Positions 6,307-13,056 of a stretch of DNA of 15,173 bases are shown piece after piece. The position numbers and the translations under genes were made by a program. Position 1 is the first letter of the stretch. Every line of letters begins with the position of its first letter. This DNA is from Candidatus Opitulatrix cubana. GTDB lineage: Bacteria > Actinomycetota > Actinomycetes > Actinomycetales > Bifidobacteriaceae. Where the stretch lies: assembly GCA_031283665.1 (NCBI GenBank), contig JAITBJ010000079.1:1-15173 (forward strand), written 5' to 3'. Under the pieces are notes generated by a model, which worked only from the letters and a program-made list of their open reading frames with translations, was not told the DNA's origin and made no database searches.

Positions 6307-8091
6307 TTACTTTTTTTGATCTGTTTTAGGTTTGTAATCTACACCAGTTTCTCTTCTTTGATGTTTAGATATAGGAGCAGGCGCATGCGTTAGAGGATCA
6401 TATCCTCCACCAGATTTTGGAAATGCTATCACATCTCTTATAGATTGAGAATTTGTAAGCAGCGCCACAATTCTATCCCATCCTAATGCAATTCCGCCAT
6501 GAGGAGGCGCACCAAATTTGAAAGCGTTTAGCAAATAACCAAACTTTTCATCTGCTTCCTCTTTACTAATTCCCATAACTGAAAAAACTCTTTCTTGAAG
6601 TTCGGGATTATATATTCTCAAAGAGCCACCACCAATTTCATTGCCGTTGCAAACTATATCATAGGAATCAGACATAGCACCAGCTGGATCTTTATCAAAC
6701 TTGTCAACCCATTCAGCGCTTGGCATAGTAAATGCGTGATGAACTGCTGTCCATTTAGAATCTCCTACAGCTATCTCATCTGGATCGTCATCATCTGTAG
6801 ATTTGAAAAGTGGAAAATCTACTACCCAAACAAGCGACCAATCATTATTCTTTAATAAGCCCTGCCTCTTTGCAATTTCCACTCTTGCAGAGCCTAAAAG
6901 CTCTTGTGATTTTTTCCTATCACCTGCAGCAAAAAATAGTGCATCTCCTACCTTAGCGCCTGTAGCCTCTAGCAAACCAGCTCTTTCACTTTCTGAAAGA
7001 TTTTTTGCTACAGGGCCTGCAAGCTCCCCCTCTTTGGAAATTGTGATATATGCAAGACCTTTTGCTCCTCTTGACCTTGCCCATTCTTGCCATGCATCAA
7101 ACTGTCTACGAGGAGTAGATGCTCCATCTTTGAAAACAATAGCGCCCACATAAGATGCTTGAAAAACCCTAAAAGGAGTATCTTTAAAATACTCAGTCAT
7201 TTCAATAAGTTGGGTCTCCACTCTCAAATCAGGCTTATCTGAACCATATTTTTCCATAGCCTCGCGGTATGTGATTCTTGGAAACGGCACTTGTATTTTT
7301 TCTCCTGCTTCAGCAAACACAGCCACTAGCAGCTCCTCAGTGAGCCCTATAATATCTTCTTGATTGACAAAACTTGCTTCAATATCGAGCTGAGTAAACT
7401 CAGGCTGTCTATCTGCACGAAAATCCTCATCTCTATAACATCGCGCAATTTGATAATATCTTTCTAATCCGCCAACCATAAGCATCTGCTTATAAAGCTG
7501 GGGAGACTGAGGAAGTGCATACCAAGAGCCAGGACGCAATCTTGCAGGAATTAGAAAATCTCTAGCACCCTCAGGAGTAGACCTAATCATAGTAGGAGTC
7601 TCTACTTCTATAAACTCTTTAGAATCTAAAACCTTTCGCGCTACAGCATTTACTCTTGCTCTCAATTTCAAACTTTTTGCTATTTTAGGTCGTCTTATAT
7701 CTAAATATCTATATTTCAAGCGAGTTTCTTCTCCTACAGGCTCTTTATCTTCAATAGCTGTGGAAACTTGAAAAGGAAGAGGCTGTGAGCGAGATATAAT
7801 TTTCACATCATTTGCTACTATTTCTATATCTCCTGTAGTCAAGTTTTCATTTTCTTGACCATCAGGGCGTTCAATCACTTCCCCTGTAGCTTCAATTATA
7901 TATTCATGATGCAATGCTCTTGCTAACTCTTCATCGTGAATAACTAACTGAGCTATACCAGATCTATCTCTCAAATCTATAAACGCTACACCGCCGTGAT
8001 CTCTTCGGCGATCTATCCAGCCTGTAACAGTAATCGCCTGACCTATATTCTCTTTACCTAAAGCCCCAAGCAGATGAGTCCTGTAATTCAT
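6307..8091 (-). CDS. aspS: Aspartyl-tRNA synthetase (possibly non-discriminating)
   Basis: A class IIb synthetase of normal bacterial length (594 residues) that charges tRNA with aspartate. It has an N-terminal OB anticodon-binding domain (about 1-110), motif 1 around IEVETPTMIRSTPEGARDF (161-179), motif 2 RYYQIARCYRDEDFRADRQP (211-230), a GAD insertion domain (about 290-420), and motif 3 ALGWDRIVALL ending near Leu545. In the OB domain GWIDRRRDHGG carries His32 where E. coli AspRS has Leu; a His there is known from non-discriminating enzymes, which also make Asp-tRNA(Asn) for GatCAB. The C-terminal SGGGYDPLTHAPAPI is typical of actinobacteria. It is transcribed divergently from the LicD-like gene from a leaderless promoter 6 bases before the ATG. 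Confidence 0.97.
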   Translation of the reverse strand: MNYRTHLLGALGKENIGQAITVTGWIDRRRDHGGVAFIDLRDRSGIAQLVIHDEELARALHHEYIIEATGEVIERPDGQENENLTTGDIEIVANDVKIISRSQPLPFQVSTAIEDKEPVGEETRLKYRYLDIRRPKIAKSLKLRARVNAVARKVLDSKEFIEVETPTMIRSTPEGARDFLIPARLRPGSWYALPQSPQLYKQMLMVGGLERYYQIARCYRDEDFRADRQPEFTQLDIEASFVNQEDIIGLTEELLVAVFAEAGEKIQVPFPRITYREAMEKYGSDKPDLRVETQLIEMTEYFKDTPFRVFQASYVGAIVFKDGASTPRRQFDAWQEWARSRGAKGLAYITISKEGELAGPVAKNLSESERAGLLEATGAKVGDALFFAAGDRKKSQELLGSARVEIAKRQGLLKNNDWSLVWVVDFPLFKSTDDDDPDEIAVGDSKWTAVHHAFTMPSAEWVDKFDKDPAGAMSDSYDIVCNGNEIGGGSLRIYNPELQERVFSVMGISKEEADEKFGYLLNAFKFGAPPHGGIALGWDRIVALLTNSQSIRDVIAFPKSGGGYDPLTHAPAPISKHQRRETGVDYKPKTDQKK

Positions 8092-8097
8092 AAATAT

Positions 8098-8106
8098 AGT
8101 TTATCA
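8098..8106 (-). promoter_or_regulatory. Leaderless extended -10 promoter of aspS-rarA
   Basis: On the minus strand TGA-TAAACT is followed by 6 bases (ATATTT) and the ATG at 8091. There is no Shine-Dalgarno sequence. The predicted transcription start coincides with the start codon or lies within a base or two of it. The nine-base element is identical to the ones before the genes at 11704 and 14155. Confidence 0.6.
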
Positions 8107-8125
8107 TAATGTAATTTAGAAAATA

Positions 8126-8134
8126 TGCTACCAT
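8126..8134 (+). promoter_or_regulatory. Leaderless extended -10 promoter of the LicD-methyltransferase gene
   Basis: TGC-TACCAT is followed by 6 bases (TTATAT) and the ATG at 8141. There is no ribosome site in front of the ATG. An alternative reading uses TATGCT at 8124-8129 with TTATCA at 8101-8106 as -35 (17-base spacer), which would give a leader of only a few bases. Either way the mRNA is leaderless or nearly so. Confidence 0.5.
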
Positions 8135-8140
8135 TTATAT

Positions 8141-9706
8141 ATGAATAAAAGATTAAAACTAGTTGAAAACAAATTAGAGTTTTCCTTAGATGAATCTCTA
8201 CAAATTAATAGTTTTATTCTTTTTCTAAATAATTCGCCTATTTGGTCATTTAATATAAAAGATGCTATTTGCACTCCCAGTCCAGCATTTGAAGAGATAA
8301 ATTATTCTGTACAGCTTCCAAGTCAATTAGTATCATCTTTTTATGGATGGGCTAATGCAAAACTTACAAATGAGGAAAACCAGTTTAGTCTTGAAAGCAA
8401 GTTTATATTTGATAATCAAAATGAAAAATACGAAATTACTGATCTTTTAGGCAGAAATATGTTTTTTTCAAAATGGGGATTTTTCCAAACATCTATAGCA
8501 AAATCTAGCGACACAAAATCAAAAATTATCAAATCTACTTCTGAATTAGTCAAATTTTTAGAAAGTAAAAAGTATCAAACTATTATCACATCTGGAACCC
8601 TTTTAGGAGCTATAAGAGGGGGAAGAATGCTTCCAAATGATGATGATGCAGATATAGCTGTGATTTTTGACGATAATTCCCCTGCAAAGTTGAATATAAA
8701 ATCTTTACAATTAGAATCTGATTTGAAAAAAGCAGGTTATACAGTTTTTAGACATTCAGGAAGTCATTTGCAAATATACTTTTTTCAAATGCTAAATCAA
8801 ACAGATTATTATATTGACATATTTTTAGGATTTTTCAAAGATGGCAACTATTGTCAGCCGTTTCATATGTATCACCCTATGGAATATGATGATATTTTTC
8901 CAACAGCTCAATATATGTTAGAGGGTGTAAATTTCCCCGGTCCAAAAAATATAGATAAGTATTTTACAGGGCTTTATGGACCTCAATGGGAAACACCTGA
9001 TAACTCTTTTCATTTTGAAACACCGTATACAGTAAAGATCAAATATGATTCATGGTTTGGTCGCTCAATGGGATTTTATCATAATTATTGGGAGCAATAT
9101 AATGCATTAGAGTTTACAAAAAATAAGTATGCAACTGATAAATCTAATAATGAGTTTTTGAAATATATTCAAAAGACTTTTGATGAAAATGTGCCTATCA
9201 TAGATATATGCTGCGGAAACGGTGAGCTAATGAGCAAATTGAGAGGAGCTGCTTATAAGGTTTCAGGAGTTGATTTTTCTTATACAGCACTCTATAAAGC
9301 AAATAGTGTAATTGAAAATAGTGCTATTTTTGCAAATATGGCAAATAGAAGCAATTTACTTGAGGTATCAAAGCAGATTAATAAAACTGGCAAACCCTCT
9401 AATTTTATTATCGGCTGGACACTAAACACACTAGATAATTATATTAGAGAGAATATATATTATTTTCTTTCAATATGGTTAAAGAGGTCAAATTCGTGTT
9501 TAGTGTCCTTTGATTATGAAACTGATAATTGCTTTGCTGATAAACAGCTAGATTCAGAAAAAGTGCCATCTGATTGGGTTTATTCTCTAAATGAGTTTGC
9601 TTGTGATATAAACAAAGCCAATTTATCAGGTGAAATACTTTATAAAAGTGTTCGCGAAATTGAAAACACTAAATATAAATATGCAATAATTAAGATAACT
9701 AAATAA
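8141..9706 (+). CDS. LicD-like nucleotidyltransferase fused to a SAM-dependent methyltransferase
   Basis: The 521-residue protein has three parts. Residues 1 to about 95 are predicted beta-rich with no family I recognise. Residues about 125-310 form a LicD/fukutin-type nucleotidyltransferase-fold domain: SGTLLGAIRGGRMLPNDDDAD (151-171) holds the GTLLG loop and the Asp cluster (D167-D169, D171) that would bind metal. LicD proteins attach phosphocholine or similar phospho-groups to teichoic acids and glycans. Residues about 325-521 form a class I methyltransferase domain, with IIDICCGNGE (353-362) as the SAM-binding motif I and VDFS as motif II. A protein that transfers a phospho-substituent and methylates a surface glycan is a reasonable guess; the substrate is unknown. 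There is no signal peptide, so it acts in the cytoplasm. A coiled-coil gene follows after 40 bases. Confidence 0.78.
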   Translation: MNKRLKLVENKLEFSLDESLQINSFILFLNNSPIWSFNIKDAICTPSPAFEEINYSVQLPSQLVSSFYGWANAKLTNEENQFSLESKFIFDNQNEKYEITDLLGRNMFFSKWGFFQTSIAKSSDTKSKIIKSTSELVKFLESKKYQTIITSGTLLGAIRGGRMLPNDDDADIAVIFDDNSPAKLNIKSLQLESDLKKAGYTVFRHSGSHLQIYFFQMLNQTDYYIDIFLGFFKDGNYCQPFHMYHPMEYDDIFPTAQYMLEGVNFPGPKNIDKYFTGLYGPQWETPDNSFHFETPYTVKIKYDSWFGRSMGFYHNYWEQYNALEFTKNKYATDKSNNEFLKYIQKTFDENVPIIDICCGNGELMSKLRGAAYKVSGVDFSYTALYKANSVIENSAIFANMANRSNLLEVSKQINKTGKPSNFIIGWTLNTLDNYIRENIYYFLSIWLKRSNSCLVSFDYETDNCFADKQLDSEKVPSDWVYSLNEFACDINKANLSGEILYKSVREIENTKYKYAIIKITK

Positions 9707-9733
9707 TTAAGATAATAAAGTAAAATAATATAA

Positions 9734-9737
9734 GGAG
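9734..9737 (+). promoter_or_regulatory. Ribosome binding site of the 67-residue coiled-coil gene
   Basis: GGAG (within AAGGAGA) lies 9 bases before the ATG at 9747, which supports this short frame as a real gene. Confidence 0.75.
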
Positions 9738-9746
9738 ATAAAGTAA

Positions 9747-9950
9747 ATGATAAGAAAAATAAAAGATATGATACTAAATACATTCGTAGCTCGTTCAGAG
9801 TTTGAAGTAGAAGCTAGATATTTAAGAGATAAAATTATGGAACTAGAGAAGCGAAATAAAGAGTTAGAAGATATAATTTTGTCATTTGGAAATGACCATC
9901 AAAAAATTGCCGAATTATATAAAACAGTAGCTAATAAAATAAGTGAATAA
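9747..9950 (+). CDS. Small coiled-coil protein of unknown function
   Basis: The 67-residue product has no family I recognise. A basic, amphipathic N-terminus (residues 1-15) is followed by a charged helical stretch, about 20-48, with heptad spacing (YLRDKIMELEKRNKELEDII), and a short C-terminal helix. It could dimerise through the coiled coil. It has a strong ribosome site, sits 40 bases after the LicD-methyltransferase gene, and its stop overlaps the start of the transporter gene by 8 bases, so the three genes look like one operon. A partner role for the upstream enzyme (membrane tethering or oligomerisation) is only a guess. Confidence 0.72.
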   Translation: MIRKIKDMILNTFVARSEFEVEARYLRDKIMELEKRNKELEDIILSFGNDHQKIAELYKTVANKISE

Positions 9951-10575
9951 AAAAGTAAACTGTTATTTAGTTTTAAGTACGCTTTTTGTTGGCGTTTTAC
10001 TTATCTCAAACATTGCAGCAGTTAAACTAATAAGTATAGGACCTTTTGTATTAGATGGAGGGGCTTATCTATTTCCGTTTTCCTATATTTTATGCGATAT
10101 AATCTCCGAAATATACGGTTTCAAAAAAGCAAAAACAAGTATTATTTTAGGGTTCTGTCTTGCAGCATTGGCGTCGTTTTGCTTTTTAGCAGTCCAAATC
10201 ACGCCTGCAGCTCCAAATTGGGAGGGGCAAGAAGCATTTGTGTCTATATTAGGATTTGTTCCGCGAATTGTGTTAGCATCCCTTTCAGCATATTTTATTG
10301 GCGAAATGCTAAACGCTTTTGTGCTTGTGAAAATAAAATCTAAAACAGGTGAAAAACTTTTATGGGTCCGCTTATTAGGATCTACTATAATTGGTGAAGC
10401 AGCGGACACACTCGTTTTTTGTACAGTTGCATTTTACGGTGTTATAACCGGGGATGAGTTTTTAAATTATATTTTGACTGGGTATATTTATAAATGTCTT
10501 TTAGAAGTGGCACTTTTGCCTATTACATATAAAGCAATTGCAGCTTTGAAAAAATATATATCTTATAATCGCTAA
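9943..10575 (+). CDS. yhhQ: YhhQ-family queuosine-precursor transporter
   Basis: YhhQ (VUT/DUF165) proteins import queuosine precursors such as preQ0 or preQ1 for tRNA modification by Tgt. The 210-residue integral membrane protein has about six spans and the family signatures: GGAYLFPFSYILCDIISEIY (39-58), GFKKAK (59-64), and RLLGSTIIGEAADTLVF (143-159) with the conserved Glu152 and Asp155. Start is GTG at 9943, overlapping the coiled-coil gene by 8 bases; no ribosome site is visible, so translation should be coupled. It predicts that the organism salvages rather than makes queuosine. Operon membership with LicD/coiled-coil genes is probably convenience rather than function. Confidence 0.92.
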   Translation: MNKKVNCYLVLSTLFVGVLLISNIAAVKLISIGPFVLDGGAYLFPFSYILCDIISEIYGFKKAKTSIILGFCLAALASFCFLAVQITPAAPNWEGQEAFVSILGFVPRIVLASLSAYFIGEMLNAFVLVKIKSKTGEKLLWVRLLGSTIIGEAADTLVFCTVAFYGVITGDEFLNYILTGYIYKCLLEVALLPITYKAIAALKKYISYNR

Positions 10576-10589
10576 TTATCTAATAATTA
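10573..10589. repeat. AT-only palindrome at the convergent yhhQ/prfB junction
   Basis: A perfect 7-base inverted repeat, TAATTAT and ATAATTA with a 3-base loop, spans the 11-base gap between two convergent genes. The yhhQ stop (10573-10575) is in the left arm and the prfB stop (10589-10587) in the right arm. It has no G-C pair in the stem and no T-tract, so it is at most a weak bidirectional terminator. Confidence 0.45.
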
Positions 10590-11681
10590 TAAATCTGCTG
10601 ACAGATAAGCCTTTATAAAAGAGTCTATATTTCCATCTAACACACTAGCTGCATCAGTGTCTTGAAAAAGCGTTCTCGTATCTTTTACTAATTGAAAAGG
10701 CTGCAGAGTGTAGGATCTTATTTGATCCCCCCATGAAGCTTTAGCATCTGTTGAAAGAGATTTTTTCTGCTTTTCATTTTCATCTATTTTCAATGCCACC
10801 AATTTTGATTCTAAAATCTTTAGAGCTTGCACTTTATTTTGCAATTGTGATTTTTCATTCTGCACAGACACAACTATACCAGTCGGAATATGTGTGATTC
10901 TAACAGCCGAATCAGTGGTGTTAACTGATTGGCCGCCTGGACCTGATGAGCGGTAAACATCAATTTTCAAATCATTATCATCTATTTTCACAACATTAGA
11001 GTTTTCTATCAGCGGTATAACTTCTACTCCGGCAAAAGATGTTTGCCTTTTATTTTGAGCATTAAATGGCGAAAGTCTAACTAGGCGATGAGTGCCTGCT
11101 TCACTCTTCAAAAATCCATAAGCATATTCGCCTTTTATTTCAACCGTAGCAGATTTCACTCCTGCTTCGTCACCTTTTTGAAAGTCAATTATTTTCCATC
11201 CGAATGTATGTGCTGCACAATATCTTTCATACATTCTCATCAACATTTGCACCCAATCACACGCTTCCACTCCACCAGCACCAGCTCTAAATTGCATTAT
11301 CGCATCAGACGAATCCCATTCGCCAGATAAAAGAGTTAAAACTGTTAAGTTGTCAATTTTTTCTTCTAACTGTTTTAGTGTCTTCTCTATAAGCTCCAAA
11401 ACATCTTTATCATTTTCACCAGATGCTAATTTATATAAATCATCTACATCACGAAGTTGATTTTCTAAATCATTTATTGAATTATAAAACTGCTTTTTGT
11501 TAGACAGTTTTTGAGTAATTTTAGTTGCATTTTCAGGATTATTCCATATATCACTATCTAAGGTTTGATTCTCTAATTCAGATATGTCAGATTCTAACTG
11601 CTCTAAATTAGCTTTGTTTTTTACTAAATTAAGTGCATTAGAAAGTTTTTCATAGTATTGGGTAAATGCACTAGTGTCCAC
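10587..11681 (-). CDS. prfB: Peptide chain release factor 2 (RF2)
   Basis: RF2 releases the finished peptide at UGA and UAA codons. The 364-residue protein has the N-terminal helical domain (about 1-115), the stop-codon-reading SPF tripeptide at 204-206, and the catalytic GGQ at 249-251 within RSSGPGGQSVNTTDSAVR. SPF rather than PxT separates it from RF1. The frame is continuous from the GTG start, so the self-regulating +1 frameshift found in E. coli and many bacteria is absent, as in actinobacteria. An in-frame TAG immediately precedes GTG, which rules out a longer protein. The mRNA appears leaderless. In many actinobacteria ftsE/ftsX follow prfB; here the convergent neighbour is yhhQ. Confidence 0.97.
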   Translation of the reverse strand: MDTSAFTQYYEKLSNALNLVKNKANLEQLESDISELENQTLDSDIWNNPENATKITQKLSNKKQFYNSINDLENQLRDVDDLYKLASGENDKDVLELIEKTLKQLEEKIDNLTVLTLLSGEWDSSDAIMQFRAGAGGVEACDWVQMLMRMYERYCAAHTFGWKIIDFQKGDEAGVKSATVEIKGEYAYGFLKSEAGTHRLVRLSPFNAQNKRQTSFAGVEVIPLIENSNVVKIDDNDLKIDVYRSSGPGGQSVNTTDSAVRITHIPTGIVVSVQNEKSQLQNKVQALKILESKLVALKIDENEKQKKSLSTDAKASWGDQIRSYTLQPFQLVKDTRTLFQDTDAASVLDGNIDSFIKAYLSADL

Positions 11682-11687
11682 CTATTA

Positions 11688-11693
11688 ATGATA
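11688..11693 (-). promoter_or_regulatory. Leaderless -10 promoter of prfB
   Basis: On the minus strand TATCAT (TANNNT type) is followed by 6 bases (TAATAG) and the GTG at 11681. No Shine-Dalgarno at usable spacing is present. The hexamer lies on the opposite strand of the -10 of the neighbouring gene, sharing five base pairs with it. Confidence 0.5.
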
Positions 11694-11697
11694 AACT
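11689..11697 (+). promoter_or_regulatory. Leaderless extended -10 promoter of the membrane-protein gene at 11704
   Basis: TGA-TAAACT is followed by 6 bases (AAATAA) and the ATG at 11704; no ribosome site is present. The element matches the aspS and miaB promoters exactly and overlaps the prfB -10 on the other strand. Confidence 0.6.
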
Positions 11698-11703
11698 AAA
11701 TAA

Positions 11704-12948
11704 ATGAAAAAACTACATATTTTGTCCCCATATTTATTAGTATTTACTCTATTAACAGCATTTTTTGCTATATCATTTGGATTTGCAAATGCTGAAGATA
11801 GCACCGATAATAATGGATCTGATAGCGCCTCAAAAATAGACACTAACTCCACTCAACTTATTGACAATGATGGAAATATAATTTGCACTGTAAACGCAAG
11901 CAAACCAACTTGTAATGTAAAAGATGGAGGAGCAGTTTTTTTAAACACCGCAAATAATACAGTCACAATTCAAGGTCTAAATGCCGCAAATGATATTTTA
12001 TATATGCCAACAGGTCAAGTAAATCTTGCATTTTACGGTAATAATTCTCTAAAAGAGCTAAATGCAAAAGCTACTAATTATCTAACGCTGCTTGGCGGTC
12101 AAAATGATAATCTAAATATAAACTCTATATCACTAGAGCAAGGTGCAGCAACTAATGGAGCTATTCTCACAAATGGCAATTTGCGATTTACAGGTGGAAA
12201 TTATAATATACAATCAAAAAACACAGCTATCTTTGCAAAAGGAGTTATCGTAATAGATGGGTCTGTAAAATTAGTGGCAAACACATCAGAAAAATGGTCT
12301 ATAGAGGGTGCAAGCGTGGCAATAAATCTAGATCAAAATGCTGATTTACAGCTTTTCGGTGGTATAAATGCGGGCGCTTCTCAAGCAGATGCTCAAATAT
12401 GCCTATCTAGTGATACAGCTTTAGATAAAAGCAGTTTAACGCCTAACACATCTCCTAGCGATATAACTACAGGAACCTGTATAGCATCTTTATCTCCTCT
12501 TTCAAAAACAGATTCTATACATATTTTTTATCAAGCTCCTGAAATTGAATCCGAAGTATTTGAAATACCGCTATGGGCAATAATTGGTACAGGAATTGCT
12601 ATTTTACTAATTATTTTAATAATTATAATTTTGAAAAAACGCCGTAAACCATCATTGCTAATTCCTTTTGCAAAACAAAATGATGAATATAGCAAAAATG
12701 TGTCAAATTTCGTATATGAAAACGGAAGAAAATTTGAGCATATTTTTGCAGATTCTAGTTGGAAAATAGCAATTCCTGGTACTCGCCTAGTAGAGATAAA
12801 TGATAATCTAGCTTCTACTTTTGCAGATGCAATAAATGCTGAAAAGGTCCGTAAAATAAAGGTTTATCCAGAAGTAGATAATTTGAAAACCTCTGAAAAC
12901 TTGAACATTTTAGAGACAATTTCTGGTGTAAAGTTTACTCTAAAATAA
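11704..12948 (+). CDS. Unknown secreted membrane-anchored protein with beta-rich ectodomain and cytoplasmic tail
   Basis: I do not recognise the family of this 414-residue product. It has a signal peptide (1-30, cleavage likely after FANA), a polar Ser/Asp/Asn linker (31-50), an ectodomain to about residue 285, one membrane helix (289-310) with a KKRRK stop-transfer signal, and a cytoplasmic tail of about 100 residues. The ectodomain has short repeating beta-strand-like units such as NGAILTNGNLRFTGGNYNIQ and AIFAKGVIVIDGSVKLVAN, suggesting a beta-helix or carbohydrate-binding-like fold. Four cysteines (61, 70, 232, 259) could form two disulfides. The topology (outside sensor or adhesin, inside tail) suggests a link between envelope and cytoplasm, but nothing shows a specific role. 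It is divergent from prfB, and recA follows 108 bases downstream with its own ribosome site. Confidence 0.8.
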   Translation: MKKLHILSPYLLVFTLLTAFFAISFGFANAEDSTDNNGSDSASKIDTNSTQLIDNDGNIICTVNASKPTCNVKDGGAVFLNTANNTVTIQGLNAANDILYMPTGQVNLAFYGNNSLKELNAKATNYLTLLGGQNDNLNINSISLEQGAATNGAILTNGNLRFTGGNYNIQSKNTAIFAKGVIVIDGSVKLVANTSEKWSIEGASVAINLDQNADLQLFGGINAGASQADAQICLSSDTALDKSSLTPNTSPSDITTGTCIASLSPLSKTDSIHIFYQAPEIESEVFEIPLWAIIGTGIAILLIILIIIILKKRRKPSLLIPFAKQNDEYSKNVSNFVYENGRKFEHIFADSSWKIAIPGTRLVEINDNLASTFADAINAEKVRKIKVYPEVDNLKTSENLNILETISGVKFTLK

Positions 12949-12950
12949 TG

Positions 12951-12979
12951 TTTTCAACAATTAGCACTTTTCAACAATT
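12951..12979. repeat. Perfect 12-base direct repeat upstream of recA
   Basis: TTTTCAACAATT occurs at 12951-12962 and 12968-12979 (period 17) in the gap between the preceding gene and recA, upstream of the candidate -35. It could be a regulator site. It matches neither the actinobacterial/Bacillus LexA box (GAAC-N4-GTTC) nor the E. coli one, and is one base off a DnaA-box-like TTTTCCACA, which is probably chance. Confidence 0.55.
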
Positions 12980-12991
12980 TAAACCTCAAAC

Positions 12992-13020
12992 TTGACTTAT
13001 TAATTTTAATATGCAATCCT
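12992..13020 (+). promoter_or_regulatory. Candidate recA promoter
   Basis: TTGACT at 12992-12997 is a good -35. A 17-base spacer leads to AATCCT at 13015-13020, a poor -10 helped by TGC just before it (extended -10). Start would be near 13027, leaving a leader of about 30 bases with the ribosome site. No SOS box is recognisable nearby. Confidence 0.35.
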
Positions 13021-13042
13021 ATCTAGGACATATCAAATTAAG

Positions 13043-13050
13043 AAAAGGAG
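13043..13050 (+). promoter_or_regulatory. Ribosome binding site of recA
   Basis: AAAAGGAG lies 6 bases before the ATG at 13057 and fixes the recA start. It is one of the strongest ribosome sites in the window. Confidence 0.85.
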
Positions 13051-13056
13051 AATACA

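Noticed and set aside
6803..7153. Plus-strand open frame of 116 codons inside aspS
   Set aside because: Shadow of the conserved AspRS frame; no start signal and low-complexity translation.
10083..10409. Minus-strand open frame of 108 codons inside yhhQ
   Set aside because: yhhQ carries clear family motifs on the plus strand; this antisense frame has none.
11600..11681. Programmed +1 frameshift in prfB
   Set aside because: The RF2 frame is continuous from the start codon and has no internal TGA with the CTTTGA context near codon 26.
12951..12979. DnaA boxes or a replication origin upstream of recA
   Set aside because: The repeats differ from a DnaA box at the key CC, there are only two, and no dnaA, dnaN or other origin genes are near.
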